Source: Ciceribacter sichuanensis (GTDB lineage: Bacteria > Pseudomonadota > Alphaproteobacteria > Rhizobiales > Rhizobiaceae). From it: a DNA stretch of 64,000 nucleotides. Of this stretch, positions 45,205 to 54,403 are shown one piece after another. Position 1 is the first letter of the stretch, and each line of letters starts with the position of its first letter. The translations under genes were made by a program, and so were the position numbers. Location of the stretch: the NCBI RefSeq assembly GCF_024055605.1, contig NZ_JAMXLX010000009.1, positions 1 to 64,000 on the forward strand. The letters run 5' to 3'. Under the pieces are notes generated by a model. It saw only the letters and a list, made by a program, of their open reading frames with translations, was not told the DNA's origin and did no database searches.

Positions 45205-46241
45205 GACCGCACGCCCTTTTCCCTGCCAACGAGAAGGATAAAAACGGGCACGCCGATGACCGCCATGACGATGCCGGCCGGTATTTCTCCGGATCGAAGA
45301 AGCACTCGGCCCAGAATATCCGCGGTAAGCAGGAGGGCGGGGGATAGAACGAGGGCAAAGGCGAACGTCCAGCGCTGATCGGCGCGGGCGACACCACGGA
45401 CAAGATGGGGAACCATCAGGCCGATGAAGGGGATCGGGCCGGCTCCGGCGGTCGCGGTCGCAGCCAGCAAGGTGGCAGCCAATCCACCGACAAGGCGGGC
45501 CGAGGTTACATTCGCACCCATGGCGCGGGCGACATCCTCGCCGAGCGCGAGCGCATTGAGTGAGCGCGTATTAAGGGCCGCAAACAGGAGGCCTGCGGCG
45601 ATGAAGGGAGCAATCGGCAGCATCACATTGACGTCGGCGCCCGAGAGCGCGCCGGTGTTCCAGCCGCGGATGCGGTCGAATTTCACGGGATCGAGCAGCA
45701 GGATGGCGGTGACGATGCCGCCGAGCATCGCGGTGATGGCGACGCCCGCGAGCGTCAGGCGGACGGGCGCCGCTTCCCGCGAGCCGGCAAAGCCTATCGC
45801 ATGAACGAGGATGGCCGTGAGTGCCGCGCCGGATATGGCGAGCCAGGCCGGGCCGTAGCTGCCGTCAATGCCAAGAAAGCCGGTGCCGAGCACTATGGCG
45901 AGGGCCGCTCCCGTATTGATGCCAAGAATGCCGGGGTCGGAGAGGGGGTTGCGTGTTACCGCCTGCATGATGGCACCGGAGACGCCGAGGGCTGCACCCG
46001 CCAGTGTCGCAAGCAATGTGCGAGGCACGCGCAGTTCCATCAGGGCTGCTTCGGCATCGGAGAGGTTGGTGGGGGAGAATATGGCGTTCATTGCCATCGA
46101 CGCCGAAACGCCGCCCTTGCCCACGGCAAGGCTTGCGAAGATGACGATGGCCAGAAACACGATCGCCCCGGCCATGATGCCGGGGCGTCCGATGCGCGAG
46201 GGTTTTCGCGTCTGGACGTAGGTCGATGACGCAGGTGTCAA
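45201..46241 (-). CDS. Siderophore ABC transporter permease (FecC/FepD-like)
   Basis: This 346-aa FecCD-family permease has LRVPRTLLATLAGAALGVSG and RNPLSDPGILGIN. The start at 46241 is a TTG overlapping the previous stop (TTGA), chosen by coupling; the open frame runs to 46310 and an ATG lies at 46175. The protein has the usual length from the TTG start. Confidence 0.86.
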   Translation of the reverse strand: MTPASSTYVQTRKPSRIGRPGIMAGAIVFLAIVIFASLAVGKGGVSASMAMNAIFSPTNLSDAEAALMELRVPRTLLATLAGAALGVSGAIMQAVTRNPLSDPGILGINTGAALAIVLGTGFLGIDGSYGPAWLAISGAALTAILVHAIGFAGSREAAPVRLTLAGVAITAMLGGIVTAILLLDPVKFDRIRGWNTGALSGADVNVMLPIAPFIAAGLLFAALNTRSLNALALGEDVARAMGANVTSARLVGGLAATLLAATATAGAGPIPFIGLMVPHLVRGVARADQRWTFAFALVLSPALLLTADILGRVLLRSGEIPAGIVMAVIGVPVFILLVGREKGVRS

Positions 46242-47125
46242 AGATTGAAGGTCTCCAGCTTCGCTTCGACCTCGTCGCGAACCTCTTCGGCGTCGCGCCC
46301 GGATTGCCATGCCGCCTCGATCTCCTCACGCACGGCGCTCGGCAAGGCATTCCAGCCTGCGTCCCATTCCTGCTTTGCCTCGATCCAGTAGGCGACCAGC
46401 CTGTAGCGCTCGGCCGGCATCTTCAGCGTCTGGCGCACATGCTTGCGGATTGCGCGCACCGGCTTCTGTTCCGCAGCGACCCAGATGTAACCCGGGGTGG
46501 ATGGCAGGTTCATCGCCCGGAATGCGGCTTCGAGCCGGCTGGGTGAGATGCCATTGCCGCTTGCCTCAAGCCATGTGACGGTTGCTCCCGGATGATCCGG
46601 CAGGGGTTGCCGGTGTTCGGCGGCGGCGATCTCGATGACGATCCGGCTGGTGATGTGGGGCGGCGTATCCTCCAGAAGCCGGGCGAGGGCGGGAATGCCG
46701 GTGGCATCGGCCATCAGCAGCTGCCATGCGGCGTCCTCCGGGAGTTCGTAGAGCCCGCGCGGCCGGTTGATAGTCATCGGATTGCCCGGTGCTGCGGATT
46801 GCGCCCATGTACCCGCCACTCCGCCTTCGTGGACGACGAAGTCGATATCCAGTTCGCGTTCATCCGGGCAAAAGCGCCGGACGGTATAAGTGGCGCACCG
46901 GACCGGAGGCTTGCCCTCCTGATAGGTCCAGCGGCCCTCATCGTCGATGATGGGCAGGACGACCTCTCCACTCTCCTCGTTCGGGAAGAAGAGCCGAAGG
47001 TATTCGTCGCCGATGCCGGTCGAGGAAAACTCGGAGAGTTCCTCTCCCGCGAACGTGACGCGCACCATGCCGGGGCTCAGGAGCCGGCGCTCCTTGACCG
47101 AGAGATTGAAAAACGTCCTGCCCAC
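46238..47125 (-). CDS. Siderophore-interacting protein (ferric-siderophore reductase, ViuB-like)
   Basis: This 295-aa protein has an FAD-binding part (RCATYTVRRFCP, close to the R-x-YT motif) and an NAD(P)-binding part (LMADATGIPALARLL). The family reduces iron in the imported siderophore to release Fe(II). A C-terminal extension of about 50 residues, Glu-rich (EEIEAAWQSGRDAEEVRDEVEAK), is predicted helical. It sits between the TonB receptor gene and the permease genes. Confidence 0.87.
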   Translation of the reverse strand: MGRTFFNLSVKERRLLSPGMVRVTFAGEELSEFSSTGIGDEYLRLFFPNEESGEVVLPIIDDEGRWTYQEGKPPVRCATYTVRRFCPDERELDIDFVVHEGGVAGTWAQSAAPGNPMTINRPRGLYELPEDAAWQLLMADATGIPALARLLEDTPPHITSRIVIEIAAAEHRQPLPDHPGATVTWLEASGNGISPSRLEAAFRAMNLPSTPGYIWVAAEQKPVRAIRKHVRQTLKMPAERYRLVAYWIEAKQEWDAGWNALPSAVREEIEAAWQSGRDAEEVRDEVEAKLETFNL

Positions 47126-47146
47126 TAGAGCCTACTCCTCTGCTGC

Positions 47147-49597
47147 TTACCAGGTGTATTTCAACGTGCCGATGACCGTGCGGCCCGGATCGAGGTAGCA
47201 ATAGCCCGACGTGCACGTCGTATCGCGACGGTTGAACACGTTGGTCGCGTTCACCTGCAGGCTCAGGCCCTCGTATTTCTGGTCGATGGCTGCGAAGTCG
47301 TAGCTCAGCGACGCATCGAACAGAACGCGGGATCCGTTGACGATGGAGTTCTTGTCATCGCCGTAGCTCGTGCCGATGAAGCGCGCGCCGGCGCCTACGG
47401 CGAAGCCATAAAACGGGGTGCCCTCGGGCAGCTGATAATGCGCCCAGAGCGAGGCCATATTGAACGGCACGCTGGAGACGAAATTGTCCACCGTTCCTGC
47501 CGTGCCCTCGAGAATGCGAAGGTCGGTATAGGTGTAGGACGCCGCAAAGGAGAGGCCGTTGTCGAGGCTCGCCACCGCTTCCAGCTCCACGCCCTGCGAA
47601 CGCAGCTTGCCGCGCTGGACCTGCGTGTTGACCCCGTCGATGACGGTGTAGAAGAGGCCGTTTCGCTGGTCGATATTGAAGACCGATGCCGACAGCATCA
47701 CGTTGGTATCGGGCAGGAAATATTTGACGCCGACTTCTTCCTGCGTACTGGTGGTCGACTTGAACGGTGCGTCCGTGGTCGAGTTGTAGCCGATGTTCGG
47801 CGAAAACGCGGTGGACAGGCTGGCATAGGGCACGAAGCCGAATTCGGTCTCGTAGGTCAAGCCTACGCGGCCGGAAAACTGTCCTTCATCCTGCTCGGAC
47901 GAGGATTTGGTGCTGGTCGTCAGATCCGTGTTGTCCGTCTTCGTCGACACCCAGTCGTAGCGTCCGCCGACGGTCAGGGTCCATGCATCGTAGCGAAGCT
48001 GGTCCTGAAGGTAGATGCCGGTCTGGAACTGACGCTGGTCGGTCCGTGAGGTCAGGTCGGGCGTGGCGATGTAGCTGCCGTAGTTCGGGACCAGCGTATT
48101 CAGCGGATCGACGCTGCCATAACCGGCAAGCAGGCGATACTTGCTCCAGGTGAAATCGACGCCGCCGAGCAGAACGTGGTCGATCGGACCCGTGGAGAAC
48201 TGCGCCCCCAGCTGGTTGTCGATCACGAAGGCATCGAGACGCTGCTGTTCATTGCCAGAGCCGCGGTCGACGAGTGCGGAGTCCAGTGCATGCTGCGCAC
48301 CATTATAGGCATAGACATACTTGGCGTCGATATCCTGCCAGGAATAGCGGGCGTTTTGGCGGAAGGTGAAGACTTCATCGAAGGAATGTTCGAATTCCCA
48401 GCCGATGCGGGCCTGCTGGTGATCGAGCGCGTTGAAGGCCGGATCGCCGGCTTCGAATTCGCTCACATGGCCGTAGGTGTCGTTGTAATAGGCTGGGTTG
48501 CCGCCGCTCTTCGAGCGGGAATATTCGCCGAGAACGGTGAGCTTGGTATCCTCGTCCGGCTTCCAGGTGAAGGCCGGGGCGATATAGGTCCGGTCGTCGG
48601 AAACAGCATCGAATTCCGTATCGCCGACGCGACCGAGACCGGTGAGGCGGTAATAGAACGGATCTTCGTCATTCACCGGGCTGGAGAAGTCGAACTGGCC
48701 CTGGTAGCGCTGGTCGGTGCCGAGCTGGAACTGAACCTCGTGCTCGGCCTCTTCGGTCGGCCGCTTGGTGATGACGTTGTAAAGACCGCCGGCGCCGGTT
48801 GCGCCGTAAAGCGCGGAGGACGGGCCGCGCAGGATGGATACGCCCTCAAGGCCATAGGGCTCCGTGATGAAGATGCCGTAACCGCTGGCGGGTTGCCTCA
48901 GGTTGTCGCGAAAGACGCCGGTATTCGTCACGTTGAAGCCGCGCACGAAGAAGGAATCGAAGCGCGGGTCGGTGCCGTAAGCGTTGACGCGTGCGCCGGG
49001 CGTATAGGAAATGGCGTCGAGCAGGTTTTGCGGATTGCGGTCCTGCAATTGCTTTTCGGTGACGGAAGAGATGGACTGGGGCGTCTCGACAAAAGGCGTG
49101 TCCGTCTTGGCTCCGGTCGCGCTGCTGGTGCCGACATAACCGTCCGCCTGGATGACGCCGCCGCTGCCGCCGTTGACGACGATCGCCTCAAGCTCGGTGC
49201 TGCTGCCGCTCGACAGATTGTTCGTGCTGTCCGGTGTTGCCGCAGCGCTGACGGTGACGGTTTTCGGATTGGTGAAGCGGTAGATCAGCCCGGTTCCGGC
49301 GAGAAGGGAACCGAGTGCGTTTTCCGCCGAGTACTGGCCCTTGAGGTCGGCGGTCGTTGTCCCCTCGACCGCCGAACTCTCGAAGCCGATATGAAGTCCG
49401 CTCTGCGCGGCAACCCTGTTGAGCGCTGTGGAAAGCGGCCCGGCCGGAATATCGAAGGCGCTTGCGGCTTCCTGCGCTATCGCCGGCTGTGGTGTTGCGG
49501 AAACGCCACCCATGGCGAGACCAGATGCGACAAGAAATGCGAGCGCGCTTGAACCCGACATATTTGGACGACGCGCCGCGCCGGACTTTCCTTGCAT
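47147..49597 (-). CDS. TonB-dependent siderophore receptor with N-terminal STN signalling domain
   Basis: This 816-aa outer-membrane receptor has a signal peptide (about residues 1-42), an STN domain at about 48-118 (FDIPAGPLSTALNRVAAQSGL), a plug domain (TPFVETPQSISSVTEKQLQDRN) and a beta-barrel ending in an aromatic residue (TLKYTW). The STN domain is the hallmark of receptors that signal through FecR to an ECF sigma factor. The start at 49597 has GGAGAGGGAAG upstream; an upstream ATG at 49621 lacks it. The siderophore type is not readable. Confidence 0.92.
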   Translation of the reverse strand: MQGKSGAARRPNMSGSSALAFLVASGLAMGGVSATPQPAIAQEAASAFDIPAGPLSTALNRVAAQSGLHIGFESSAVEGTTTADLKGQYSAENALGSLLAGTGLIYRFTNPKTVTVSAAATPDSTNNLSSGSSTELEAIVVNGGSGGVIQADGYVGTSSATGAKTDTPFVETPQSISSVTEKQLQDRNPQNLLDAISYTPGARVNAYGTDPRFDSFFVRGFNVTNTGVFRDNLRQPASGYGIFITEPYGLEGVSILRGPSSALYGATGAGGLYNVITKRPTEEAEHEVQFQLGTDQRYQGQFDFSSPVNDEDPFYYRLTGLGRVGDTEFDAVSDDRTYIAPAFTWKPDEDTKLTVLGEYSRSKSGGNPAYYNDTYGHVSEFEAGDPAFNALDHQQARIGWEFEHSFDEVFTFRQNARYSWQDIDAKYVYAYNGAQHALDSALVDRGSGNEQQRLDAFVIDNQLGAQFSTGPIDHVLLGGVDFTWSKYRLLAGYGSVDPLNTLVPNYGSYIATPDLTSRTDQRQFQTGIYLQDQLRYDAWTLTVGGRYDWVSTKTDNTDLTTSTKSSSEQDEGQFSGRVGLTYETEFGFVPYASLSTAFSPNIGYNSTTDAPFKSTTSTQEEVGVKYFLPDTNVMLSASVFNIDQRNGLFYTVIDGVNTQVQRGKLRSQGVELEAVASLDNGLSFAASYTYTDLRILEGTAGTVDNFVSSVPFNMASLWAHYQLPEGTPFYGFAVGAGARFIGTSYGDDKNSIVNGSRVLFDASLSYDFAAIDQKYEGLSLQVNATNVFNRRDTTCTSGYCYLDPGRTVIGTLKYTW

Positions 49598-49708
49598 GAA
49601 CTTCCCTCTCCTGTTCGACACCCCCCGGCCGGCATGGCCGTAAGGGGGCTTCGAATGGAAAGACGAACGGGGGTGTCATTCGAGGCTGTCGATACCTGAG
49701 TTTTTTTG

Positions 49709-50641
49709 TCAGTAAATCAGTGTCATCAGATTTCCGGCCTTCACGATCCGAACGCCGAAGATTTCTCCGAAGCTTGCAAGTGCTTCCTGCGGGTTCGATA
49801 TGTCGAAGGAGCCGCTGATCCTTTTCTCGGCCACCGACCTGCGGGCAACCACCACCTTGCCCGGAATGTGACGGAAGATTTCCTCCACCACGGTCGCCAG
49901 CGGCCGGTTTTCGAAGATCAGGCGGCCGGAACGCCACGGCACTTCAAGGCCGGATGGCACGGCCTCGACCGATCCGACAACACCACTGCGGTCATAGAAG
50001 AGCTTCTGGCCGGCCTCGATGCGGGTCGGCCGTCCGGATGCCTTACCGGCCACGGCGACGGTGTGATCCGTGACCACCACCTCGGTGCCGCCGTCAAGCA
50101 GGTTGACGTTGAATGCGGTTCCCGTCACTTCGATGCGTCCTGCGCCGGCTTCGACGATAAAGGGCCGCGTGGCATCCTTTTCCACCTCGAAGAAGACCTC
50201 ACCTTCCAGGAGCACGATGCGCCGATCCGTGGCGGTGAAATGCTCCGCGATGGCGCTCTTGCCGTTCAGGTGGACGCGCGAGCCATCGGGAAGCCTGACC
50301 ACGGGCATTTCGTTGCTCGCCGAAATCACATCGGCCTGAAGCATCAGCGGACCGCCGCCAAGGAAAAAGCCGCCGCCCGCGAGCGCGGCGACAAAGGCAA
50401 GAGCAATAATCGTACGACCGGACTTGCGCGTTGAACGGACAAGGCGGCGGGTGAAATCCGGGTCGTCTGCCAGGGCGCGACCGGCATCGCCCATGAGCTC
50501 CCGGGCGACGTCCAGCGCCCTGGCGTGATCGGGGCAGCGGTCTAGCCATTGGTCGAGCGCCTGCCGCTCGGCATCGGAGAGATCGCCGTCATGCAGCCGG
50601 ATCGCCCAGTCGACTGCCTGTTCCCGAATATCTTCCGGCAT
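49709..50641 (-). CDS. FecR-family transmembrane anti-sigma regulator
   Basis: This 310-aa protein has an N-terminal cytoplasmic FecR-N domain (QAVDWAIRLHDGDLSDAERQALDQW), one membrane span (about residues 78-95) and a periplasmic FecR domain ending in ISGSFDISNPQEAL. It would carry the signal from the receptor STN domain to the sigma factor. The ATG at 50641 has GGGGA about 9 nt upstream; an upstream ATG at 50692 has none. The gene follows the sigma factor by 79 nt. Confidence 0.88.
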   Translation of the reverse strand: MPEDIREQAVDWAIRLHDGDLSDAERQALDQWLDRCPDHARALDVARELMGDAGRALADDPDFTRRLVRSTRKSGRTIIALAFVAALAGGGFFLGGGPLMLQADVISASNEMPVVRLPDGSRVHLNGKSAIAEHFTATDRRIVLLEGEVFFEVEKDATRPFIVEAGAGRIEVTGTAFNVNLLDGGTEVVVTDHTVAVAGKASGRPTRIEAGQKLFYDRSGVVGSVEAVPSGLEVPWRSGRLIFENRPLATVVEEIFRHIPGKVVVARRSVAEKRISGSFDISNPQEALASFGEIFGVRIVKAGNLMTLIY

Positions 50642-50720
50642 GTCTCTATCTCCCCGCAGTACAAGCGCTTCCAAATGCTCGCCTATTTTCATAGACGATT
50701 GACGGAGCCGTTGCGGTCCA

Positions 50721-51251
50721 TCAGTCCAGCGATTGCGTTTTTTCGAGGCATGACAGCAGGGCGTTGCGGATGTGGCGGTCGACCATGCGACGCTTGATGC
50801 CGAGGCTTGATGCGATTTCATCCTTGCTCAATCCGCCGATGCGATAGGCGATGAAGACGATGCGGCACTGGTGCGGCAGTTCGGCGATCGCGTTCTTCAA
50901 TACGAGGATGCGCTTGCGGAGATCGATGCGGCTGTAGACCGTGAACGACCGCATGGGCACGGCAAGCGCCTGTGCATCCAGCAGGGTGAAAAGGCGGTTT
51001 TCGAAGGCGACGCGACGGCCGCGGTCGATACAGAGGTTGACGGCGGCGCGGATCAGGAATGCGCGAAGGGAAGTCTTGCCTTCCAGGCTTTCAGGGTGTC
51101 GCGACAGCGCCACATAAAGGTCGTGCACGACTTCCGTCGCGTGAACCTGTGGTATGCCGCGTTTGCCGACGGCGTTTCGCAGGTCGTCGTAATAGGCTTC
51201 GATGGCGCGATCGAGCAGATCCTTGCCGGATGTCTCGCTCCCCGACGTCAA
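50721..51251 (-). CDS. FecI-like ECF sigma factor
   Basis: This 176-aa ECF sigma factor has region 2 (HATEVVHDLYVALSRH, LRAFLIRAAVNLCIDRGRR) and region 4 (LPHQCRIVFIAYRIGGLSKDEIASSLGIKRRMVDRHI). The TTG at 51251 with GGAGAAGG about 5 nt upstream is a good start. It begins the fecI-fecR-receptor-uptake unit, so the operon probably activates itself when the cognate siderophore binds. Confidence 0.88.
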   Translation of the reverse strand: MTSGSETSGKDLLDRAIEAYYDDLRNAVGKRGIPQVHATEVVHDLYVALSRHPESLEGKTSLRAFLIRAAVNLCIDRGRRVAFENRLFTLLDAQALAVPMRSFTVYSRIDLRKRILVLKNAIAELPHQCRIVFIAYRIGGLSKDEIASSLGIKRRMVDRHIRNALLSCLEKTQSLD

Positions 51252-51614
51252 AGCACCTTCTCCACGCTCTACAACCCCCTTGCCACCGCGTCCGCGCGTT
51301 CCTGCGGTGGCTGGACACTGGCATATGTGGAGCCATCGGCGCAAGATAAGGTGAGTATATTTATCATATTATATTGCGCTGCGTTGGATGCGACATGCGG
51401 AAACGCCGATCGTGGTCTGCATGGGCAAATTCGTAATAATGGAAGCCCTGTGGAGCGACGGGACAGCGCCCGCCGGAAATCTCTGCCACATGTGCTGTTA
51501 GTTGCGGAAAATCATTTCGGCTTTCGCCGAACACGCGACCTGTTATCGCCTCGTTTTGCCTTCTCCCGGCCGATACCTTTGTTTCAGCATCAACATTTTG
51601 CCGGGGTTTGTTTC
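51252..51614. other. 363-nt divergent region between sigma factor and sulfate binding protein genes
   Basis: No gene is visible. The stretch is AT-rich around 51353-51380 and carries a TGA-N9-TCA motif at 51353-51367, plausibly controlling the sigma factor. Promoter elements for the sulfate transporter should lie in the right half, but none is clear to me. Confidence 0.5.
51353..51367. promoter_or_regulatory. Candidate RirA iron-responsive operator (TGA-N9-TCA)
   Basis: TGAGTATATTTATCA matches the IRO box TGA-N9-TCA described for RirA-repressed genes in rhizobia. It lies about 100 nt upstream of the ECF sigma start and directly over an AT-rich promoter-like stretch. Iron repression of the sigma gene would shut the whole uptake operon. 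Confidence 0.6.
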
Positions 51615-52616
51615 ATGAAGCGTATTTTCAGGCTTTCGATTGCGGTGGCGGCAGTGCTTGCAGGCACGTCGCTCGCGCGGGCCGAAGACAAGATTCTCAA
51701 CGCGTCCTACGATATCTCGCGTGAACTGTTTGTCGCCGTGAATGAGGCCTTCGTGCCGAAGTACAAGGCTGATACCGGCAAGGATGTGGTTGTAGATCAG
51801 TCGCATGCTGGCTCTTCCAAGCAGGCGCGCTCGATCCTCGAAGGTCTTGAAGCCGATGTCGTCACGTTCAATCAGGTGACGGACGTCGAAACGCTGGCCA
51901 AGGGTGGTTTCGTTTCCACCGATTGGCAGAGGAATTTCCCAAACAACGCTTCGCCTTATTACTCCTTCCCGGCCTTCGTCGTCCGTGCGGGTAACCCGAA
52001 GAACATCAAGAACTGGGACGATCTCGTCCGTGACGACGTCAAGGTGATCTTCCCGAACCCGAAAACGTCAGGCAACGCCCGCTACACCTATCTGGCCGCG
52101 ACCGCCTTCGCGAAGAAGGCCTATGGTGGCGACGAGGCCAAGGTGAAGGAATTCATCACCAAGCTGTTAAATAATGTTCCGGTGTTCGACACCGGGGGAC
52201 GCGCCGCCACCACGACCTTTGTGGAGCGTAATGTCGGCGACGTGCTCGTCACCTTCGAAGCCGAGACGCGCGGCATCGTGAAGGAATTCGGCAAGGACAA
52301 GCTCGAAGCCGTAACCCCGCCTTCCAGCCTGCTGGCCGAGTTTCCGGTCGCCATCGTCGACAAGGTTGTCGATGCGCGTGGAACGCGTGATCTGGCCAAG
52401 GCCTATCTCGACTTCCTCTACACGCCGGAAGGTCAGCGCATCCTTGCCGAAAACGGCAACCGGGTGAACGATCCCGAGGTCAGCGCGGCATTCAAGAGCG
52501 AGTTCCCGCCGGTCGAACTTGCCAAGGTCGAGGATGTCTTCGGTTCCTGGAGCGATATCCAGAAAACGCATTTCGCCTCGGGCGGCCTGCTGGACGAGCT
52601 TTACGGGCAGCGTTAA
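51615..52616 (+). CDS. sbp: Sulfate/thiosulfate-binding periplasmic protein (Sbp/CysP)
   Basis: This 333-aa protein has a Sec signal peptide (about residues 1-24) and the sulfate-binding motifs SYDISRELFVAVNEAF, DQSHAGSSKQA and FPNPKTSGNARY. It binds sulfate or thiosulfate for the downstream cysTWA genes. It starts a plus-strand unit divergent from the iron sigma factor. A terminator-like hairpin separates it from cysT. Confidence 0.93.
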   Translation: MKRIFRLSIAVAAVLAGTSLARAEDKILNASYDISRELFVAVNEAFVPKYKADTGKDVVVDQSHAGSSKQARSILEGLEADVVTFNQVTDVETLAKGGFVSTDWQRNFPNNASPYYSFPAFVVRAGNPKNIKNWDDLVRDDVKVIFPNPKTSGNARYTYLAATAFAKKAYGGDEAKVKEFITKLLNNVPVFDTGGRAATTTFVERNVGDVLVTFEAETRGIVKEFGKDKLEAVTPPSSLLAEFPVAIVDKVVDARGTRDLAKAYLDFLYTPEGQRILAENGNRVNDPEVSAAFKSEFPPVELAKVEDVFGSWSDIQKTHFASGGLLDELYGQR

Positions 52617-52640
52617 GGAAAACGCCAAACCTTTTATTCA

Positions 52641-52662
52641 CCCGGCGGCTTCGGCCGCCGGG
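52641..52662 (+). terminator. Intercistronic terminator-like hairpin after the sulfate binding protein
   Basis: A CCCGGCGGC-type stem with a short loop and GGCCGCCGGG partner (about 9-10 bp) is followed by CTTATTTT. It lies 24 nt after the stop and 29 nt before cysT. It would let the binding protein be made in excess over the membrane subunits. Confidence 0.75.
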
Positions 52663-52690
52663 CTTATTTTATGTTCGAAGAGGCTGTCGT

Positions 52691-53512
52691 TTGAAACATC
52701 GCGTCCTGCCCGGTTTCCATCTGTCGCTCGGCGTGACGCTGTTCTATGTCGCGCTGATCATCGTCCTGCCGCTGATTGCGCTGGTCTTCAAGGCGGCGAG
52801 CCTTGGCCCGTATGACTACTGGGCAATCATCTCGTCTCCGCGGGCCGTTGCCAGCTATCGCGTCACTGTTCTCTGTGCGGCGGTGGCGACCACCTTCAAC
52901 CTGTTCTTCGGACTGGCGCTTGCCTGGGTGTTGTCGCGCTACCGGTTTCCCGGACGCCGGATCGTCGATGCGATTGTCGACCTGCCCTTCGCGCTTCCGA
53001 CCGCCGTTGCCGGCATTTCGCTGACGACGCTGTTTGCGCCGGGCGGCTGGTTCGGAGGCTTTCTCGATCCGCTCGGGATACAGGTCGCCTACACGCCTAT
53101 CGGTATCGTGATTGCCATGGCCTTCACCAGCCTGCCGTTCATCGTCCGCACGGTCCAGCCGGTGCTGGAAGAGATCGATCCGGCACTTGAAGAAGCTGCC
53201 CAGTCGCTTGGCGGGACGGACAGGGAAGTGTTTTCCTGCGTCATCCTGCCGTTGCTGAAGCCGGCGCTGCTAGCCGGCGTGTCGCTTTCCTTCGCCCGTA
53301 GCCTTGGCGAGTTCGGCGCGATCATCTTCATCGCCGGCAACCAGCCGTTCCATACCGAAATCACCGCGCTGCTCGTCTTCATCCGCCTCGAGGAATATGA
53401 TTATCAGGCGGCGGCGGCGATTGCCTCAGTCCTTCTCATCACGGCATTCGTCATGCTTGCCGTCACCAATGCGCTGCAGAACCGTGCATTGCGCTATGCC
53501 GAGAGGGGCTGA
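52691..53512 (+). CDS. cysT: Sulfate ABC transporter permease (CysT)
   Basis: This 273-aa permease has about six hydrophobic segments and the EAA motif (EEAAQSLGGTDREVFSCVILPLLKPAL). It starts at a TTG (52691) with GAGG about 8 nt upstream. It forms the channel with CysW. The stop is 3 nt before cysW. Confidence 0.9.
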   Translation: MKHRVLPGFHLSLGVTLFYVALIIVLPLIALVFKAASLGPYDYWAIISSPRAVASYRVTVLCAAVATTFNLFFGLALAWVLSRYRFPGRRIVDAIVDLPFALPTAVAGISLTTLFAPGGWFGGFLDPLGIQVAYTPIGIVIAMAFTSLPFIVRTVQPVLEEIDPALEEAAQSLGGTDREVFSCVILPLLKPALLAGVSLSFARSLGEFGAIIFIAGNQPFHTEITALLVFIRLEEYDYQAAAAIASVLLITAFVMLAVTNALQNRALRYAERG

Positions 53513-53515
53513 GCG

Positions 53516-54403
53516 ATGTCACACTCTCCCAACGCCCGTCCCACACGCGTCGGCGACACACCTGCGGTTCGCCGGACCCTGATCGGTATCGTGCTCGTCA
53601 TCGGTGCTTTCTTCATCCTCGCGCCGCTGATCGTGATCGGCATGGAGGCTTTCTCGAAGGGGGCCGGTGTCTACTGGGCTGCCGTCAATCATCCGGATAC
53701 GCGCAGCGCCATCATGATGACCGTCCTGACAGCCCTGATCGCAGTGCCGTTGAATACGGCCTTCGGTGTCTGTGCGGCATGGGCGATTACCAAGTTCGAT
53801 TTCCGGCTGCGCCGCCTGCTGATCGTGGTGATTGAGATACCCTTCTCCATTTCCCCGATCGTCGCCGGCGTCTGCTATCTCTTCGTCTACGGTCTTCAGG
53901 GACTGTTCGGGCCGATGCTTCAGGATGCCGGCATCAAGGTGCTTTTCGCGCTTCCGGGCATCGTGCTGGCCTCGATGTTTGTGACGGCGCCGTTTGTCGC
54001 GCGCGAGTTGATCCCGTTGATGCAGGCGCAGGGACGGGATCTCGAGGAGGCCGCGACGTCGCTCGGCGCTTCCGGTTTCCGAACCTTTCTACGGGTGACG
54101 CTTCCCAACGTGAAATGGGCGCTGCTCTATGGCGTCGTGCTGTGCAACGCGCGCGTCGTGGGCGAGTTCGGCGCGGTATCGGTGGTGTCGGGCAATATCC
54201 GCGGCCAGACGAACACGCTGCCGCTGCATATCGAACTGCTCTATCACGATTACCAGACAGCCGGTGCATTCGCCGCCGCCTCCATTCTGGCCGTCATCGC
54301 CGTCATCACCATCATTGCCAAGGCTCTGCTTGAGCGTCATGGCGCAAGCCGCAGGGGTGTTGCCGCTCCCGCTGCCGAAACCGTCAAGGAGCAGAGCGCG
54401 TGA
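53516..54403 (+). CDS. cysW: Sulfate ABC transporter permease (CysW)
   Basis: This 295-aa permease has six hydrophobic segments and an EAA loop (EEAATSLGASGFRTFLRVTLPNVKWALLYG). The C-terminal tail is Ala-rich. It overlaps cysA by 4 nt. CysT and CysW form the membrane pore of the sulfate importer. Confidence 0.91.
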   Translation: MSHSPNARPTRVGDTPAVRRTLIGIVLVIGAFFILAPLIVIGMEAFSKGAGVYWAAVNHPDTRSAIMMTVLTALIAVPLNTAFGVCAAWAITKFDFRLRRLLIVVIEIPFSISPIVAGVCYLFVYGLQGLFGPMLQDAGIKVLFALPGIVLASMFVTAPFVARELIPLMQAQGRDLEEAATSLGASGFRTFLRVTLPNVKWALLYGVVLCNARVVGEFGAVSVVSGNIRGQTNTLPLHIELLYHDYQTAGAFAAASILAVIAVITIIAKALLERHGASRRGVAAPAAETVKEQSA

